Positions 9,019 through 16,615 of a DNA stretch of 64,000 bases are shown one piece after another (positions within the stretch are counted from its first letter, which is position 1; every line of letters begins with the position of its first letter). Source of the DNA: CAYQJL01 sp964612295 (GTDB taxonomy: Bacteria; Eisenbacteria; RBG-16-71-46; CAIMUX01; WJJG01). The position numbers were made by a program, and so were the translations under genes. The stretch is taken from assembly GCA_964612295.1 (NCBI GenBank), contig CAZTDY010000014.1:1-64000 (forward strand), in the 5' to 3' direction. Under the pieces are notes generated by a model. The model made no database searches. It saw only the letters and a list, made by a program, of their open reading frames with translations, and had not been told where the DNA came from.

Positions 9019-9348
9019 GTGGCGGTTGTGATCCGGCTTCAGCGGGCGGGGGCCCGTAACCGGCCGTTTTATCGCGTGGTGGTGACCGATTCGCGCAAGC
9101 CCCGGGACGGCGCGTTCCTGGAGAAGGTGGGATACTTCGATCCCCTCCCCGATCCGGACGTGGTGTTCATCGACCAAGAGAAGGTCGAAGCCTGGATCGC
9201 GAAGGGCGCCCAGCCGACGGATGCGGCCAAGGCCCTGATCAAGCGCGCGAAGCGCAGCGGAGCGGATGCCCCGGCGGCTGAGCCGGTGGTCGAACCGGCA
9301 GGCGAGCCGGCCGCGGAAGAGCCAGCAGGCGAGACCCCGCAGTCGTAG
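9019..9348 (+). CDS. rpsP: 30S ribosomal protein S16
   Basis: S16 is a primary binding protein of the 30S subunit. The conserved body (residues 1-80) is clear: IRLQRAGARNRPFYRVVV and DSRKPRDGAFLEKVGYFDP. GTG 9019 follows a strong AAGAGGAGGAG (9004-9013). The C-terminus carries about 28 extra residues rich in Ala, Glu and Pro, a low-complexity tail seen in some phyla. It opens the rpsP-khpA-rimM-trmD-rplS block. Confidence 0.97.
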   Translation: MAVVIRLQRAGARNRPFYRVVVTDSRKPRDGAFLEKVGYFDPLPDPDVVFIDQEKVEAWIAKGAQPTDAAKALIKRAKRSGADAPAAEPVVEPAGEPAAEEPAGETPQS

Positions 9349-9507
9349 CGCGAGTCCCTGAGCAGAGTGGGTGCGACGTCGAGTTCGAGCAACGCGTCAG
9401 CGAGCGAACCCTATGTCGATGCCGAAGGCGCCGTGCATGAGCACACGAAAACGCAAGCGGTGACGATGGGCGCCTAGTCATCCGGATGCGAAGAGGAGAC
9501 GTATCAA

Positions 9508-9753
9508 ATGAATCCAGATCAATTGAGGGAACTGATTGAGTTCTTGACGCAAGCCCTCGTCGACAAGCCCGACGAGGTAGTGGTGACCGAGGTCGCCGGC
9601 GAAAAAACCACTGTCTACGAACTCAGGGTCGGCGAAGGCGACCTGGGCAAGGTCATTGGCAAGCACGGACGTACGATCCGCGCGATCCGCACCGTTCTCT
9701 CTGCTGCGGCCACGAAGCAGAACAAGCGGGCGGTCCTAGAGATTCTCGAGTAG
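9508..9753 (+). CDS. khpA: KH-domain RNA-binding protein KhpA
   Basis: This 81-residue single KH-domain protein has the GxxG loop as GKVIGKHGRT (GKHG at 51-54). Relatives (KhpA/YlqC) pair with KhpB/Jag and bind RNA; in streptococci the pair influences cell elongation. Its place between rpsP and rimM is conserved across many bacteria. The start follows AAGAGGAG. The 159 bp between rpsP and khpA contain only a weak AGGCGCC/GGCGCCT inverted repeat (9426-9475). Confidence 0.93.
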   Translation: MNPDQLRELIEFLTQALVDKPDEVVVTEVAGEKTTVYELRVGEGDLGKVIGKHGRTIRAIRTVLSAAATKQNKRAVLEILE

Positions 9754-9774
9754 GTGGAAAGCGGAGCACCGGCG

Positions 9775-10296
9775 ATGACTTCCCGCCCTGATCGCTGGGT
9801 CGATGTTGGACGCATCGGCAAACCGCATGGTCTGAAGGGGGAGGTTGTCGTTCACTACTTCGGGGACGCTCCCGACCGCTTCGCTCCGGGCAGCGAGGTG
9901 GAGCTGATTCAGAAAGGGCAGCGGCGGACGCTCACCGTGGCGACCACGCGCCCGATGCCCAAGAAGTTCGTGGTGAAGTTCGAGGGGCACACGCGCATCG
10001 AGGACGTTGAACCCTTGCGCGGTGCCCTGCTTCAGGTCCAGGCCGGAGATCTGCCGGCCCTGGCCCCGGACAGCAACTACCACTTCGAGCTGATCGGGCT
10101 GGCGGTTCTGGGTGCCGACGGGCAGTGCCTGGGGAAACTCGAGGAGATCCTGTCGACCGGGGGAAACGACGTGTATATCGTGCGCGGCGGCGGGCGCGAG
10201 TACCTGATCCCGGCCATTCAGGATGCGATTGCGTCGGTGGATCTGGAAGCCGGCATCCTGACGCTCAAGGACCTGAAAGGGCTGATTGAATCGTGA
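9775..10296 (+). CDS. rimM: ribosome maturation factor RimM
   Basis: RimM assists maturation of the 30S head through S19. The protein has the N-terminal barrel starting WVDVGRIGKPHGLKGEV and a C-terminal PRC-barrel with GNDVYIV and YLIPAI. ATG 9775 (173 residues) has a weak AAAGCGGAG 8 bp upstream. GTG 9754, directly after the khpA stop, would add seven residues and cannot be excluded. It overlaps trmD by GTGA. Confidence 0.93.
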   Translation: MTSRPDRWVDVGRIGKPHGLKGEVVVHYFGDAPDRFAPGSEVELIQKGQRRTLTVATTRPMPKKFVVKFEGHTRIEDVEPLRGALLQVQAGDLPALAPDSNYHFELIGLAVLGADGQCLGKLEEILSTGGNDVYIVRGGGREYLIPAIQDAIASVDLEAGILTLKDLKGLIES

Positions 10297-11051
10297 GCGA
10301 CCGAGAGCCCCTCGTCACCATCACGGTGCTCAGCGGGTTTCCGACGCTCTTCGGAAGCCTGGACACCGAGGGTATGATTCGCGTCGCGCTGGACCAGGGT
10401 GCCGCGCGGCTCCGGATCGTGAATCTGCGCGATTATGCGGATGACCGGCACCGGAGCATCGACGACACGCCTTACGGGGGCGGTCCGGGAATGGTGCTGA
10501 AAGCCGGGCCGGTCGTGAGGGCTTTGGAGGCGCTACCCGCGCCTCAGGGGAAACGGGAGGTGATCCTCCTGTCCCCGCAGGGCGAGACGCTCAGGCAGGA
10601 ATTCCTGGATGAGCGGGCGAAGGGATCTGATCTGGTCCTGATCTGCGGCCGCTACAAAGCGGTTGACGAGCGGGTCCACGAGTTTGTAGATGCAGAGCTG
10701 TCGCTGGGCGACTTCGTCATTTCGGGCGGCGAGTTGGCCGCGATGATCGTCATCGATGGGCTTCTGCGATTGATCCCCGGGGTGCTGGGCGATCTCGACT
10801 CCGCCCTGGGGGACAGTTTCCAGAGCGGGATCTTAGATTGCGCTTACTATACGAGACCGGAGGATTTCCGCGGCGCAAAGGTGCCCGATGTTCTTCGGTC
10901 GGGCAATCACGCGGCGATTGACCGTTGGCGCCGTGAGGATGCTCTTCGGCGAACGGCCGATCGAAGGCCGGATCTGTTGAATGATGAGGCGCTCAGTTCC
11001 GACGATCGCCGGTTTCTGGCGAGATTCGGGTGGACGCCCGATCGCAAGTAG
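10293..11051 (+). CDS. trmD: tRNA (guanine-N1)-methyltransferase TrmD
   Basis: TrmD methylates G37 of tRNAs to prevent frameshifting. The 252-residue SPOUT enzyme shows DDTPYGGGPGM (57-67), the knot segments LICGRYKAVDERV and LSLGDFVISGGE, and the C-terminal RPEDFRG/VPDVLRSGNHAAI substrate-binding stretch. GTG start overlaps the rimM stop by four bases, indicating translational coupling. Confidence 0.96.
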   Translation: MSDREPLVTITVLSGFPTLFGSLDTEGMIRVALDQGAARLRIVNLRDYADDRHRSIDDTPYGGGPGMVLKAGPVVRALEALPAPQGKREVILLSPQGETLRQEFLDERAKGSDLVLICGRYKAVDERVHEFVDAELSLGDFVISGGELAAMIVIDGLLRLIPGVLGDLDSALGDSFQSGILDCAYYTRPEDFRGAKVPDVLRSGNHAAIDRWRREDALRRTADRRPDLLNDEALSSDDRRFLARFGWTPDRK

Positions 11052-11088
11052 ACGTCGCGAGACGCACGGGAAGAGGATAGGATCATCG

Positions 11089-11137
11089 CCGCGGCCAGAT
11101 TGGCGGATCGCGCCGGCCGCGGAACATGGGGGTTTTT
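11089..11137 (+). promoter_or_regulatory. possible structured leader of rplS (L19)
   Basis: Between trmD and rplS, CCGCGGCC (11089-11096) is perfectly complementary to GGCCGCGG (11115-11122). An inner GGCG/CGCC pairing adds to the stem, and a T5 run follows at 11133-11137, just before the L19 start. L19 autoregulatory leaders are known in Firmicutes. Whether this hairpin acts that way is inference. Confidence 0.35.
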
Positions 11138-11142
11138 GGAAA

Positions 11143-11550
11143 ATGGACGTGATTCGAAACATCGAAGCGTCGCAGCTCAAGGACAGCTTGCCTGAGTTTG
11201 GCCCTGGCGACACGGTTCGTATCGGCGTGCGCGTGGTGGAGGGGAACAAGGTCCGCCAGCAGGCTTTCCAGGGTACCGTGATGTCTCGCAGCTGCGCCGG
11301 CGCCAGCGAAACCGTGACGGTGCGCAAGATCAGCGATGGTGTGGGGATCGAGCGTATCTTCCCGATCCACTCACCCAACGTTGAGTCGATCGAGCTCATT
11401 CGCCGCGGCCGCGTTCGGCGGGCGAAGCTCACCTATCTGCGGGGCCGCAAGGGTAAGAGCGCGCGCATTCGCGAGCTGACCACCCGCGGGGGCGGCAAGG
11501 CCGCCAAGCCTGCTTCCAAACCGCAGCCGGAGTCTCCGGTAGAGGAGTAG
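11143..11550 (+). CDS. rplS: 50S ribosomal protein L19
   Basis: L19 sits at the 30S-50S interface. ATG 11143 gives 135 residues beginning MDVIRNIEASQLK and containing PGDTVRIGVRVVEG, RKISDGVGIERIFP and RGRVRRAKLTYLRG, all diagnostic. About 25 C-terminal residues are a Lys/Pro/Glu-rich extension like that of S16. An upstream in-frame opening lies inside trmD and is not the start. A GC-rich hairpin precedes the gene. Confidence 0.96.
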   Translation: MDVIRNIEASQLKDSLPEFGPGDTVRIGVRVVEGNKVRQQAFQGTVMSRSCAGASETVTVRKISDGVGIERIFPIHSPNVESIELIRRGRVRRAKLTYLRGRKGKSARIRELTTRGGGKAAKPASKPQPESPVEE

Positions 11551-11552
11551 CC

Positions 11553-12209
11553 GTGCAGGGGCCGTGCCCCAATCGGCGATCGAGTGTGATTAGCCCCAGC
11601 CGCCGCTATGAAGGCATCTGGCGCCGGCGGGGCTATTCTATCGTTGCCGGCCTCGATGAGGTCGGCCGGGGCTGCCTGGCCGGCCCGGTCGTGGCAGCGG
11701 CCGTGATTCTACCCACTCGTCCCCCGCGCGGAATCCGCGACTCGAAGAAGCTCAGCGCCAGGGTGCGCGAGGTTCTGTGCGAGGCGCTCTACGAGGGAGG
11801 CGCGGTCGTGTCGGTGGGCAGCGCCAGCCCCGAGGAGATCGACGCGATCAACATCCGACAGGCGAGCTTTCTGGCGATGCGCCGCGCTCTGAGTGACCTT
11901 CCCACCCGCCCCGACGCGCTTCTGGTCGACGGATTCGAGATCCCCGACTGCCCGATTCCCCAGCGGGCGCTCATCAAAGGCGATTCCCGTTCGACGTCGA
12001 TCGCGGCAGCCAGCATTGTCGCCAAGGTCTATCGAGACGCACTCATGGTGGAGTTCTCTGCCGAGCATCCGGAGTACGGGTTCGCGAGCCACAAGGGGTA
12101 TCCGACCCCCGAGCACCTGGAGGCGCTGGCGACCTGGGGACCCTGCGGCACCCACCGGCGCAGCTTCGCGCCGGTGGGTGCGTGTCTGGAAGGAACTCGC
12201 CCGCGCTAG
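11553..12209 (+). CDS. rnhB: ribonuclease HII
   Basis: RNase HII cleaves RNA in RNA-DNA hybrids and single ribonucleotides in DNA. The 218-residue protein has the DEDD acidic residues, starting with Asp35-Glu36 in GLDEVGRG, then LLVDG, and the SIAAASIVAKVYRD segment. GTG 11553 follows AGAGGAG. It begins 2 bp after rplS. Its 3' end contains a 14-bp perfect hairpin and overlaps the convergent chemoreceptor gene by 4 bp. Confidence 0.95.
   Translation: MQGPCPNRRSSVISPSRRYEGIWRRRGYSIVAGLDEVGRGCLAGPVVAAAVILPTRPPRGIRDSKKLSARVREVLCEALYEGGAVVSVGSASPEEIDAINIRQASFLAMRRALSDLPTRPDALLVDGFEIPDCPIPQRALIKGDSRSTSIAAASIVAKVYRDALMVEFSAEHPEYGFASHKGYPTPEHLEALATWGPCGTHRRSFAPVGACLEGTRPR
12148..12181. other. 14-bp perfect hairpin at convergent gene ends
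   Basis: GCACCCACCGGCGC (12148-12161) and GCGCCGGTGGGTGC (12168-12181) are perfectly complementary around a 6-base loop. They lie within the last codons of rnhB and 25 bp from the end of the opposing chemoreceptor gene. There is no T run on either side. It may stop or shield both converging transcripts, but it also encodes part of RNase HII. Confidence 0.4.
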
Positions 12210-13978
12210 GCGGCCGTCCGCCAATCCTGAGCCCGTCCACCCGCGGTTTCCGCCGAAGACGGGCTGAGAACCGAGCGGATCATCTGACGAACCTCTTCTT
12301 CCGGCACATCGTTGAATCTCAGGCTGTAGGTACCCATCGTCAGGCTGCGAATCACCTGCGCGGTGCCCTGGAATGCAGTGGCCCCCACGCTGATGTTCAC
12401 CCTGACCGGGGAGCCTGCCGAGAGACGCTTCCCAAGCTGCACCATGGCGCCTGTCCGGGAAATGTCCAGGATGCGGCACTGCTGGCCGTCGATCGTGGCC
12501 CGGTAAGGGAAGTCCTCGATCCGGTGCCGCGGATTGCGCCGGATCCCAACAAGGTGCGCGATCCGCTCGACCACCGATTCGGCGATGCGCACCTGGCCCA
12601 ACAGATCGTCGGCCGCCTGGGTGAGATGTTCGGCGTTGGCCGCTTCGGACTGGGTGGCGTCGTCGATCTCGTGAAGGGCGCCCCCCATTGCATCCAGAGC
12701 CTGGAGCTGGTCATCCGAAGCCGCCGCGATCTGGTCCGAGAGGCTGGCGACCTCGTTCATCTGGTCGGTCACACTGGAGAATTCGGAGGCGGTCTCCTGC
12801 ACGACATGCGTGCCCTCTTTGGCCCGTTCGATCGTCGAGACGATGCGATTCTCGGTGTCGCCGGCCGCTTCGGCCGACTGGGTTGCGAGGCGGCGCACCT
12901 CTTCTGCCACTACGGCGAAGCCGGCACCGTGCTCGCCGGCGCGAGCGGCCTCCACGGCGGCATTGAGCGCGAGCAGGTTCGTCTGGAAGGCGATCTCATT
13001 GATCGTCTTGACGATCGTCTGGGTCTCCTCGGCCGCGGTCGTCACCGACTCCATACTCCTCACCAGTTTCTGCATGGACTCGTCGGACCGCTGGACCAGA
13101 TTGGAGGTCTCGCTGACGATGCTGTTCGATTTGCGCGCGCCGTCAGTATTGCTCCGCGCTTGTCCGGAGAGCTCCTCCAAGGTCGCGGTGACTTCCTCGA
13201 GCGAGGCGGCGTTGCGATTGGAGCTCTCCGCGATGTCCAAGCTCATCGTTCTCATCAGGCCGGCCACCCGATCGGTCTGTTCGCTGGTTTCCACGAGGCT
13301 GTTGCCGGAGCTGAAGAGATCCTTCGTCATGTTGTAGGAGAGCCCGATCGCGAACCCCAGCGCGAGGAGGATCAGGATCACGGTGAGCCCGAGCGACACC
13401 CCCTTGAAGGTGGCGATGGCCGCGGCCTGATCGGTGACGTCGAGTTCCATCGCGAGGATCCCGATGGTCTCCCCGGCATAGTCGCGAATCGGGTGGGCGA
13501 CGCAAAGCGCCTGCGCCCGGCGGTCGTATTGCGTGCCGCTGACGGCGCTGCTCAGGAAGTCGGCGTCAAAGGCGGCCTCTCCGTTCGCGGTCACCGTCAC
13601 GTACTGGGAGCCGACCAGCGGGTGTTTGACCGGGTCGTCGAGTTTGGTGGCGACCGCCAGGTGCTCTCGCATCATGTAGACGGACGTCGAGGTGACCCGA
13701 CCACTGGTCATGATCCGTTCCAGGGCCCGGTCGAAATCCTCCAAGACCTCCACCGTCGTCAGGTAGCGGTCCTCATCGTACACGGGAGTGATCCCGCGAA
13801 AAACCATGCCCCCCCGCCCGATCTCGATTCCCATGATCGGCGTGTGCGCGGGATCGTCTTTGAGCGCCCGGAGGGTGTTGCGGAAGCCGCTGATGTCGTC
13901 GCTCTCACTCTGCTGGGGCCGGAAGAATCGCCAGAGACTGCGAATCTGGTCGCCATGTATTGAGGTGCAGGTGCGCAC
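12206..13978 (-). CDS. chemoreceptor, C-terminal part: Cache remainder, MA signalling domain and PilZ domain (frameshifted from N-terminal part)
   Basis: This 590-codon frame begins inside the sensor domain (IRSLWRFFRP, then IEIGRGGMVFRGITPVYD, typical of dCache_3). It continues with a second membrane span (192-213) and a long MCP signalling coiled coil whose tip reads EIAFQTNLLALNAAVEAARAGE (split here for length: residues 328-349). It ends with a PilZ domain (about 479-575). PilZ motifs RxxxR (Arg480, Arg484) and DxSxxG (505-510) are intact, so c-di-GMP binding is likely. No HAMP domain is evident. Residues 1-12 overlap the upstream frame; the true N-terminus is encoded one base out of frame at 13905-14393. 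The only likely start codon in this frame has no good ribosome site. Confidence 0.85.
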   Translation of the reverse strand: MRTCTSIHGDQIRSLWRFFRPQQSESDDISGFRNTLRALKDDPAHTPIMGIEIGRGGMVFRGITPVYDEDRYLTTVEVLEDFDRALERIMTSGRVTSTSVYMMREHLAVATKLDDPVKHPLVGSQYVTVTANGEAAFDADFLSSAVSGTQYDRRAQALCVAHPIRDYAGETIGILAMELDVTDQAAAIATFKGVSLGLTVILILLALGFAIGLSYNMTKDLFSSGNSLVETSEQTDRVAGLMRTMSLDIAESSNRNAASLEEVTATLEELSGQARSNTDGARKSNSIVSETSNLVQRSDESMQKLVRSMESVTTAAEETQTIVKTINEIAFQTNLLALNAAVEAARAGEHGAGFAVVAEEVRRLATQSAEAAGDTENRIVSTIERAKEGTHVVQETASEFSSVTDQMNEVASLSDQIAAASDDQLQALDAMGGALHEIDDATQSEAANAEHLTQAADDLLGQVRIAESVVERIAHLVGIRRNPRHRIEDFPYRATIDGQQCRILDISRTGAMVQLGKRLSAGSPVRVNISVGATAFQGTAQVIRSLTMGTYSLRFNDVPEEEVRQMIRSVLSPSSAETAGGRAQDWRTAA

Positions 13979-14393
13979 GCATGGGCCGTCCGGTCAGATC
14001 CTCGTAGGCCTTGTTGCTGGCCTCATACGCACTCTGGAGCGCGCCCCGGGCCTCCTGCGAGACCTTGTCGTCGGCTTTGGAGATGTCTCCCGTGAGGGCC
14101 AGGGTGGCCGCGCTGATGACGCGCCAGTCTCCGGCCAGCGTGGCGGCCTTCTGGAGGGCCATATCGCTGGTGGTCACCACGGAGGCCTCGTACTGAGTCA
14201 GGATCTGCTCACCGAAGTCCTGCATCTGCTCGTCGCTCAGATCCTCCATGTAGGTGATGGCGCCAAACCCGATCGCGCCCACGGTCACCGAGAGAATGCC
14301 CGCACCGACCAGGGTGGGGATCATCACCTTACCTTGTTGGACGAGCCTCTTGATCTTGGTGAGGGCGTTCATCTCGACTCTCGAACTCGCCAT
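13905..14393 (-). CDS. chemoreceptor, N-terminal part: membrane span and start of dCache sensor (frameshifted)
   Basis: ATG at 14393 follows a strong GGAGG in the reverse strand. The product has a basic N-terminus, a membrane span (about 24-46) and a helical periplasmic region up to LTGRPMRAHLHLNT. This is the point where dCache_3 domains of chemoreceptors go on to RSxLRxW. That continuation is found one base further on, in the next frame (12206-13978). The two frames overlap at 13905-13978. A single extra base (or loss of two) would explain it: pseudogene, phase variant or assembly error. The joined protein would be about 730 residues. Confidence 0.8.
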   Translation of the reverse strand: MASSRVEMNALTKIKRLVQQGKVMIPTLVGAGILSVTVGAIGFGAITYMEDLSDEQMQDFGEQILTQYEASVVTTSDMALQKAATLAGDWRVISAATLALTGDISKADDKVSQEARGALQSAYEASNKAYEDLTGRPMRAHLHLNTWRPDSQSLAILPAPAE

Positions 14394-14553
14394 GGAACAC
14401 CTCCGCGATACTCGCCGACTGCCGAGGGCACTCAGGAGAACTTGCGTACGGCAATGCCCTCCCGAAGCAAAGATCGACCCGGGGAGGGACTTTCCTGAGT
14501 CACCCGCCCCGTCGGCGCGCGCCAACTGGCCTCGGTTTGGCTACTTGTGAGGT

Positions 14554-14934
14554 ATGCGACCACCCCAATGCACGACCGAACGAGGGCGGCTGGCAGAGGT
14601 CATTGCCGCCGCGTTTCTGCAACTATCTGGCTACAAGGTCGTTAGCCGGAATGTCCGCGTCGGATCGTTGGAGATCGATATGATCGCGCGTAAGGGCGAT
14701 CTTGTCCTGATCGCCGAGGTCCGACTGCGCCGGCGGGGTCCGGCCGCCGCACAGGGGTGGATCTCGCCGGAGAAATGGCGGCGCCTGCATCAGGCTGCCC
14801 GCCGGATCGCCGACCGGATGCCCGGCGACGACCGGCGGCGAATCCGCATCGACCTCCTTCTTGTTTCTCAGGCATCCTTCGCGCTCGAGGTTCGGCATAT
14901 CGCCGGATGTCCGCGCAGGAGGCCCGCCGATTGA
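14554..14934 (+). CDS. yraN: UPF0102 family protein YraN (endonuclease-like fold)
   Basis: This 126-residue protein matches the YraN family: opening ERGRLAEVIAAAFLQLSGY, then RNVRVGSLEIDMIARKGDLVLIAEVR in two adjoining segments, with the nuclease-like E-x-D and E-V-R acidic positions. YraN commonly follows rnhB; here the chemoreceptor gene separates them. Biochemical function is unproven in the family; a nuclease-like role in DNA processing is suggested by fold. Confidence 0.88.
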   Translation: MRPPQCTTERGRLAEVIAAAFLQLSGYKVVSRNVRVGSLEIDMIARKGDLVLIAEVRLRRRGPAAAQGWISPEKWRRLHQAARRIADRMPGDDRRRIRIDLLLVSQASFALEVRHIAGCPRRRPAD

Positions 14935-14960
14935 CACCCGGGGGACCCACTTGCTAAGGT
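14931..14960 (+). promoter_or_regulatory. sigma-70-type promoter upstream of meaB
   Basis: A consensus TTGACA (14931-14936) and TAAGGT (14955-14960) are 18 bp apart, between yraN and meaB. The -35 box overlaps the yraN stop codon. Confidence 0.6.
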
Positions 14961-15071
14961 CAGATCCTTGCGCGCGTTGGGGCCTCTGTGCCTGTCAGGT
15001 GCGCGCGCGCCACAACCGTTCCCCTATCCCCTAGAGGTGGGGGGAAGGCCTAGGGCGGTCGGGGAGCGTAC

Positions 15072-16085
15072 ATGCCATCATCGAAGCCCCAGGGTGGGGA
15101 TCCGGACGCAACAGGGCGGCAGATCGCGCAAGATCTGGCCACACGCCTTGCCAAGGGCGACCGCCGGGCGATTGCCCGGGGCATCTCTCTCGTGGAAGAC
15201 GGTACCCGCCGGGGGCGCAGCCTCCTCGATTTGATCTACAGGCGCACCGGGCGAGCACGCAGGATAGGCATCACGGGTCCGCCCGGGTCTGGGAAGAGCA
15301 CGCTGGTCCACGGCCTCGCGCAGAGCTTGCGCAAGGCCGGTGAGCGGGTCGGTATTCTGGCCGTCGATCCCAGCAGTCCCTTCAGTGGCGGGGCCATTCT
15401 GGGTGATCGAATCCGCATGCCGTCGGCCACGGGTGACGAAGGCCTGTTCATGCGTTCGATGGCCTCACGGGGAAGCCTGGGCGGGGTCGCCGCGGCAACC
15501 TACGAGGCGAGCGAGATTCTGGAGGCGGCCGGCTTCGATTGGATCCTGATCGAGACCGTCGGCGTGGGCCAGAGCGAGCTCGACGTGGTCGAGTTGGCCG
15601 ACACCACCATTCTGGTGCTGGTGCCCGAGTCGGGCGACTCGGTGCAGGCCATGAAGGCCGGCATCATGGAAATCGCCGACATCTTCGTGGTCAACAAGTA
15701 CGATCGTGAGGGGGGCGACCGCCTCATCAGGGATCTGGAAGCCACGCTCGATCTGAGCGGCTGGGATCGCGGCGGCTGGCATCCGCCGGTGGAGAAGACG
15801 GTGGCCGTCCGCGAGGAAGGGGTGGGTGAACTCCTGGATGCCATCGGGCGCCATGGAGACTGGTTGTCCGAAGACCCTGCCCGTCACGAGAGGATTCGCG
15901 CGGAGAAGATCAGTCATCGCGCCAAGGTGCTGCTGAACCGCAGCCTGCTCGAGAAGGTCTGGAGTGAGGGGGCGATCGATGAACAGCTCGCCGCCGCCAT
16001 CGAACCGATGTCGAAACGCGAGTTGTCTCCCTATCGCTGGGCCCGGACCGTGTTGGAGAGGCTGACCTACAATCGCGAGAGGTAG
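15072..16085 (+). CDS. meaB: methylmalonyl-CoA mutase-associated GTPase MeaB
   Basis: MeaB is the G-protein chaperone that gates cobalamin delivery to, and protects, methylmalonyl-CoA mutase. The 337-residue protein has Walker A GPPGSGKS (69-76), the AVDPSSPFSGGAILGDRIRM stretch, IETVGVGQSE and NKYDREG (the G4-like site). It is followed 50 bp later by the mutase B12-binding subunit, consistent with its role. Confidence 0.95.
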   Translation: MPSSKPQGGDPDATGRQIAQDLATRLAKGDRRAIARGISLVEDGTRRGRSLLDLIYRRTGRARRIGITGPPGSGKSTLVHGLAQSLRKAGERVGILAVDPSSPFSGGAILGDRIRMPSATGDEGLFMRSMASRGSLGGVAAATYEASEILEAAGFDWILIETVGVGQSELDVVELADTTILVLVPESGDSVQAMKAGIMEIADIFVVNKYDREGGDRLIRDLEATLDLSGWDRGGWHPPVEKTVAVREEGVGELLDAIGRHGDWLSEDPARHERIRAEKISHRAKVLLNRSLLEKVWSEGAIDEQLAAAIEPMSKRELSPYRWARTVLERLTYNRER

Positions 16086-16135
16086 CGAGCGCGCGTGCTC
16101 GCGCGGAGCGGGCGCGCATCTGCAGGAGGAATGGT

Positions 16136-16546
16136 ATGGAGGAGAGGATCCGGATTCTGGTGGCCAAACCGGGATTGGACGGCCATGACCGGGGAGCCAA
16201 GGTGATCGCCACCGCGTTTCGGGACGCGGGTTTCGAAGTCATCTACACCGGTCTGCATCAGACCGCAGAGATGATTGTCGATGCCGCCTTGCAGGAGGAC
16301 GTGGACATCGTCTCGATCTCCGTGCTCTCGGGTGCCCATATGACGATATTCCCGCGCATCCTGGACCTGCTGAAGGAGAAGGACGCGGAAGATGTCTATG
16401 TGCTCGGCGGGGGGATCATCCCCCGGGAAGATGCCGAACAGCTGGTCAAAGCGGGGGTGGGGGCCATCTTCGGTCCGGGTACTCCGACGACCGAACCGAT
16501 CGCCCACATTCGTGAGTGGTTCGAGAAGAACCGCAAGGGCAAGTAA
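16136..16546 (+). CDS. mcmA2: methylmalonyl-CoA mutase small (cobalamin-binding) subunit
   Basis: This 136-residue protein is the B12-binding Rossmann domain of methylmalonyl-CoA mutase as a separate chain. The DxHxxG motif is DGHDRG (15-20, axial ligand His17), followed by SVLSGAH and LGGGIIP for the nucleotide tail. It has the split architecture known from archaea and some bacteria. The large catalytic subunit lies 3 kb away on the opposite strand (19402-21045). The start has an AGGAGGA site. Confidence 0.95.
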   Translation: MEERIRILVAKPGLDGHDRGAKVIATAFRDAGFEVIYTGLHQTAEMIVDAALQEDVDIVSISVLSGAHMTIFPRILDLLKEKDAEDVYVLGGGIIPREDAEQLVKAGVGAIFGPGTPTTEPIAHIREWFEKNRKGK

Positions 16547-16615
16547 GTCGAGTAGATGTTGCCGCGAGGCAGCCCGTGCCCATAGGCCCACAGATGTCTC
16601 AGGGGGGGAAGAGGG

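Noticed and set aside
12182..13963. A 593-codon + strand frame opposite the chemoreceptor
   Set aside because: Arg/His/Gly-rich shadow of a gene with clear MCP and PilZ motifs on the other strand.
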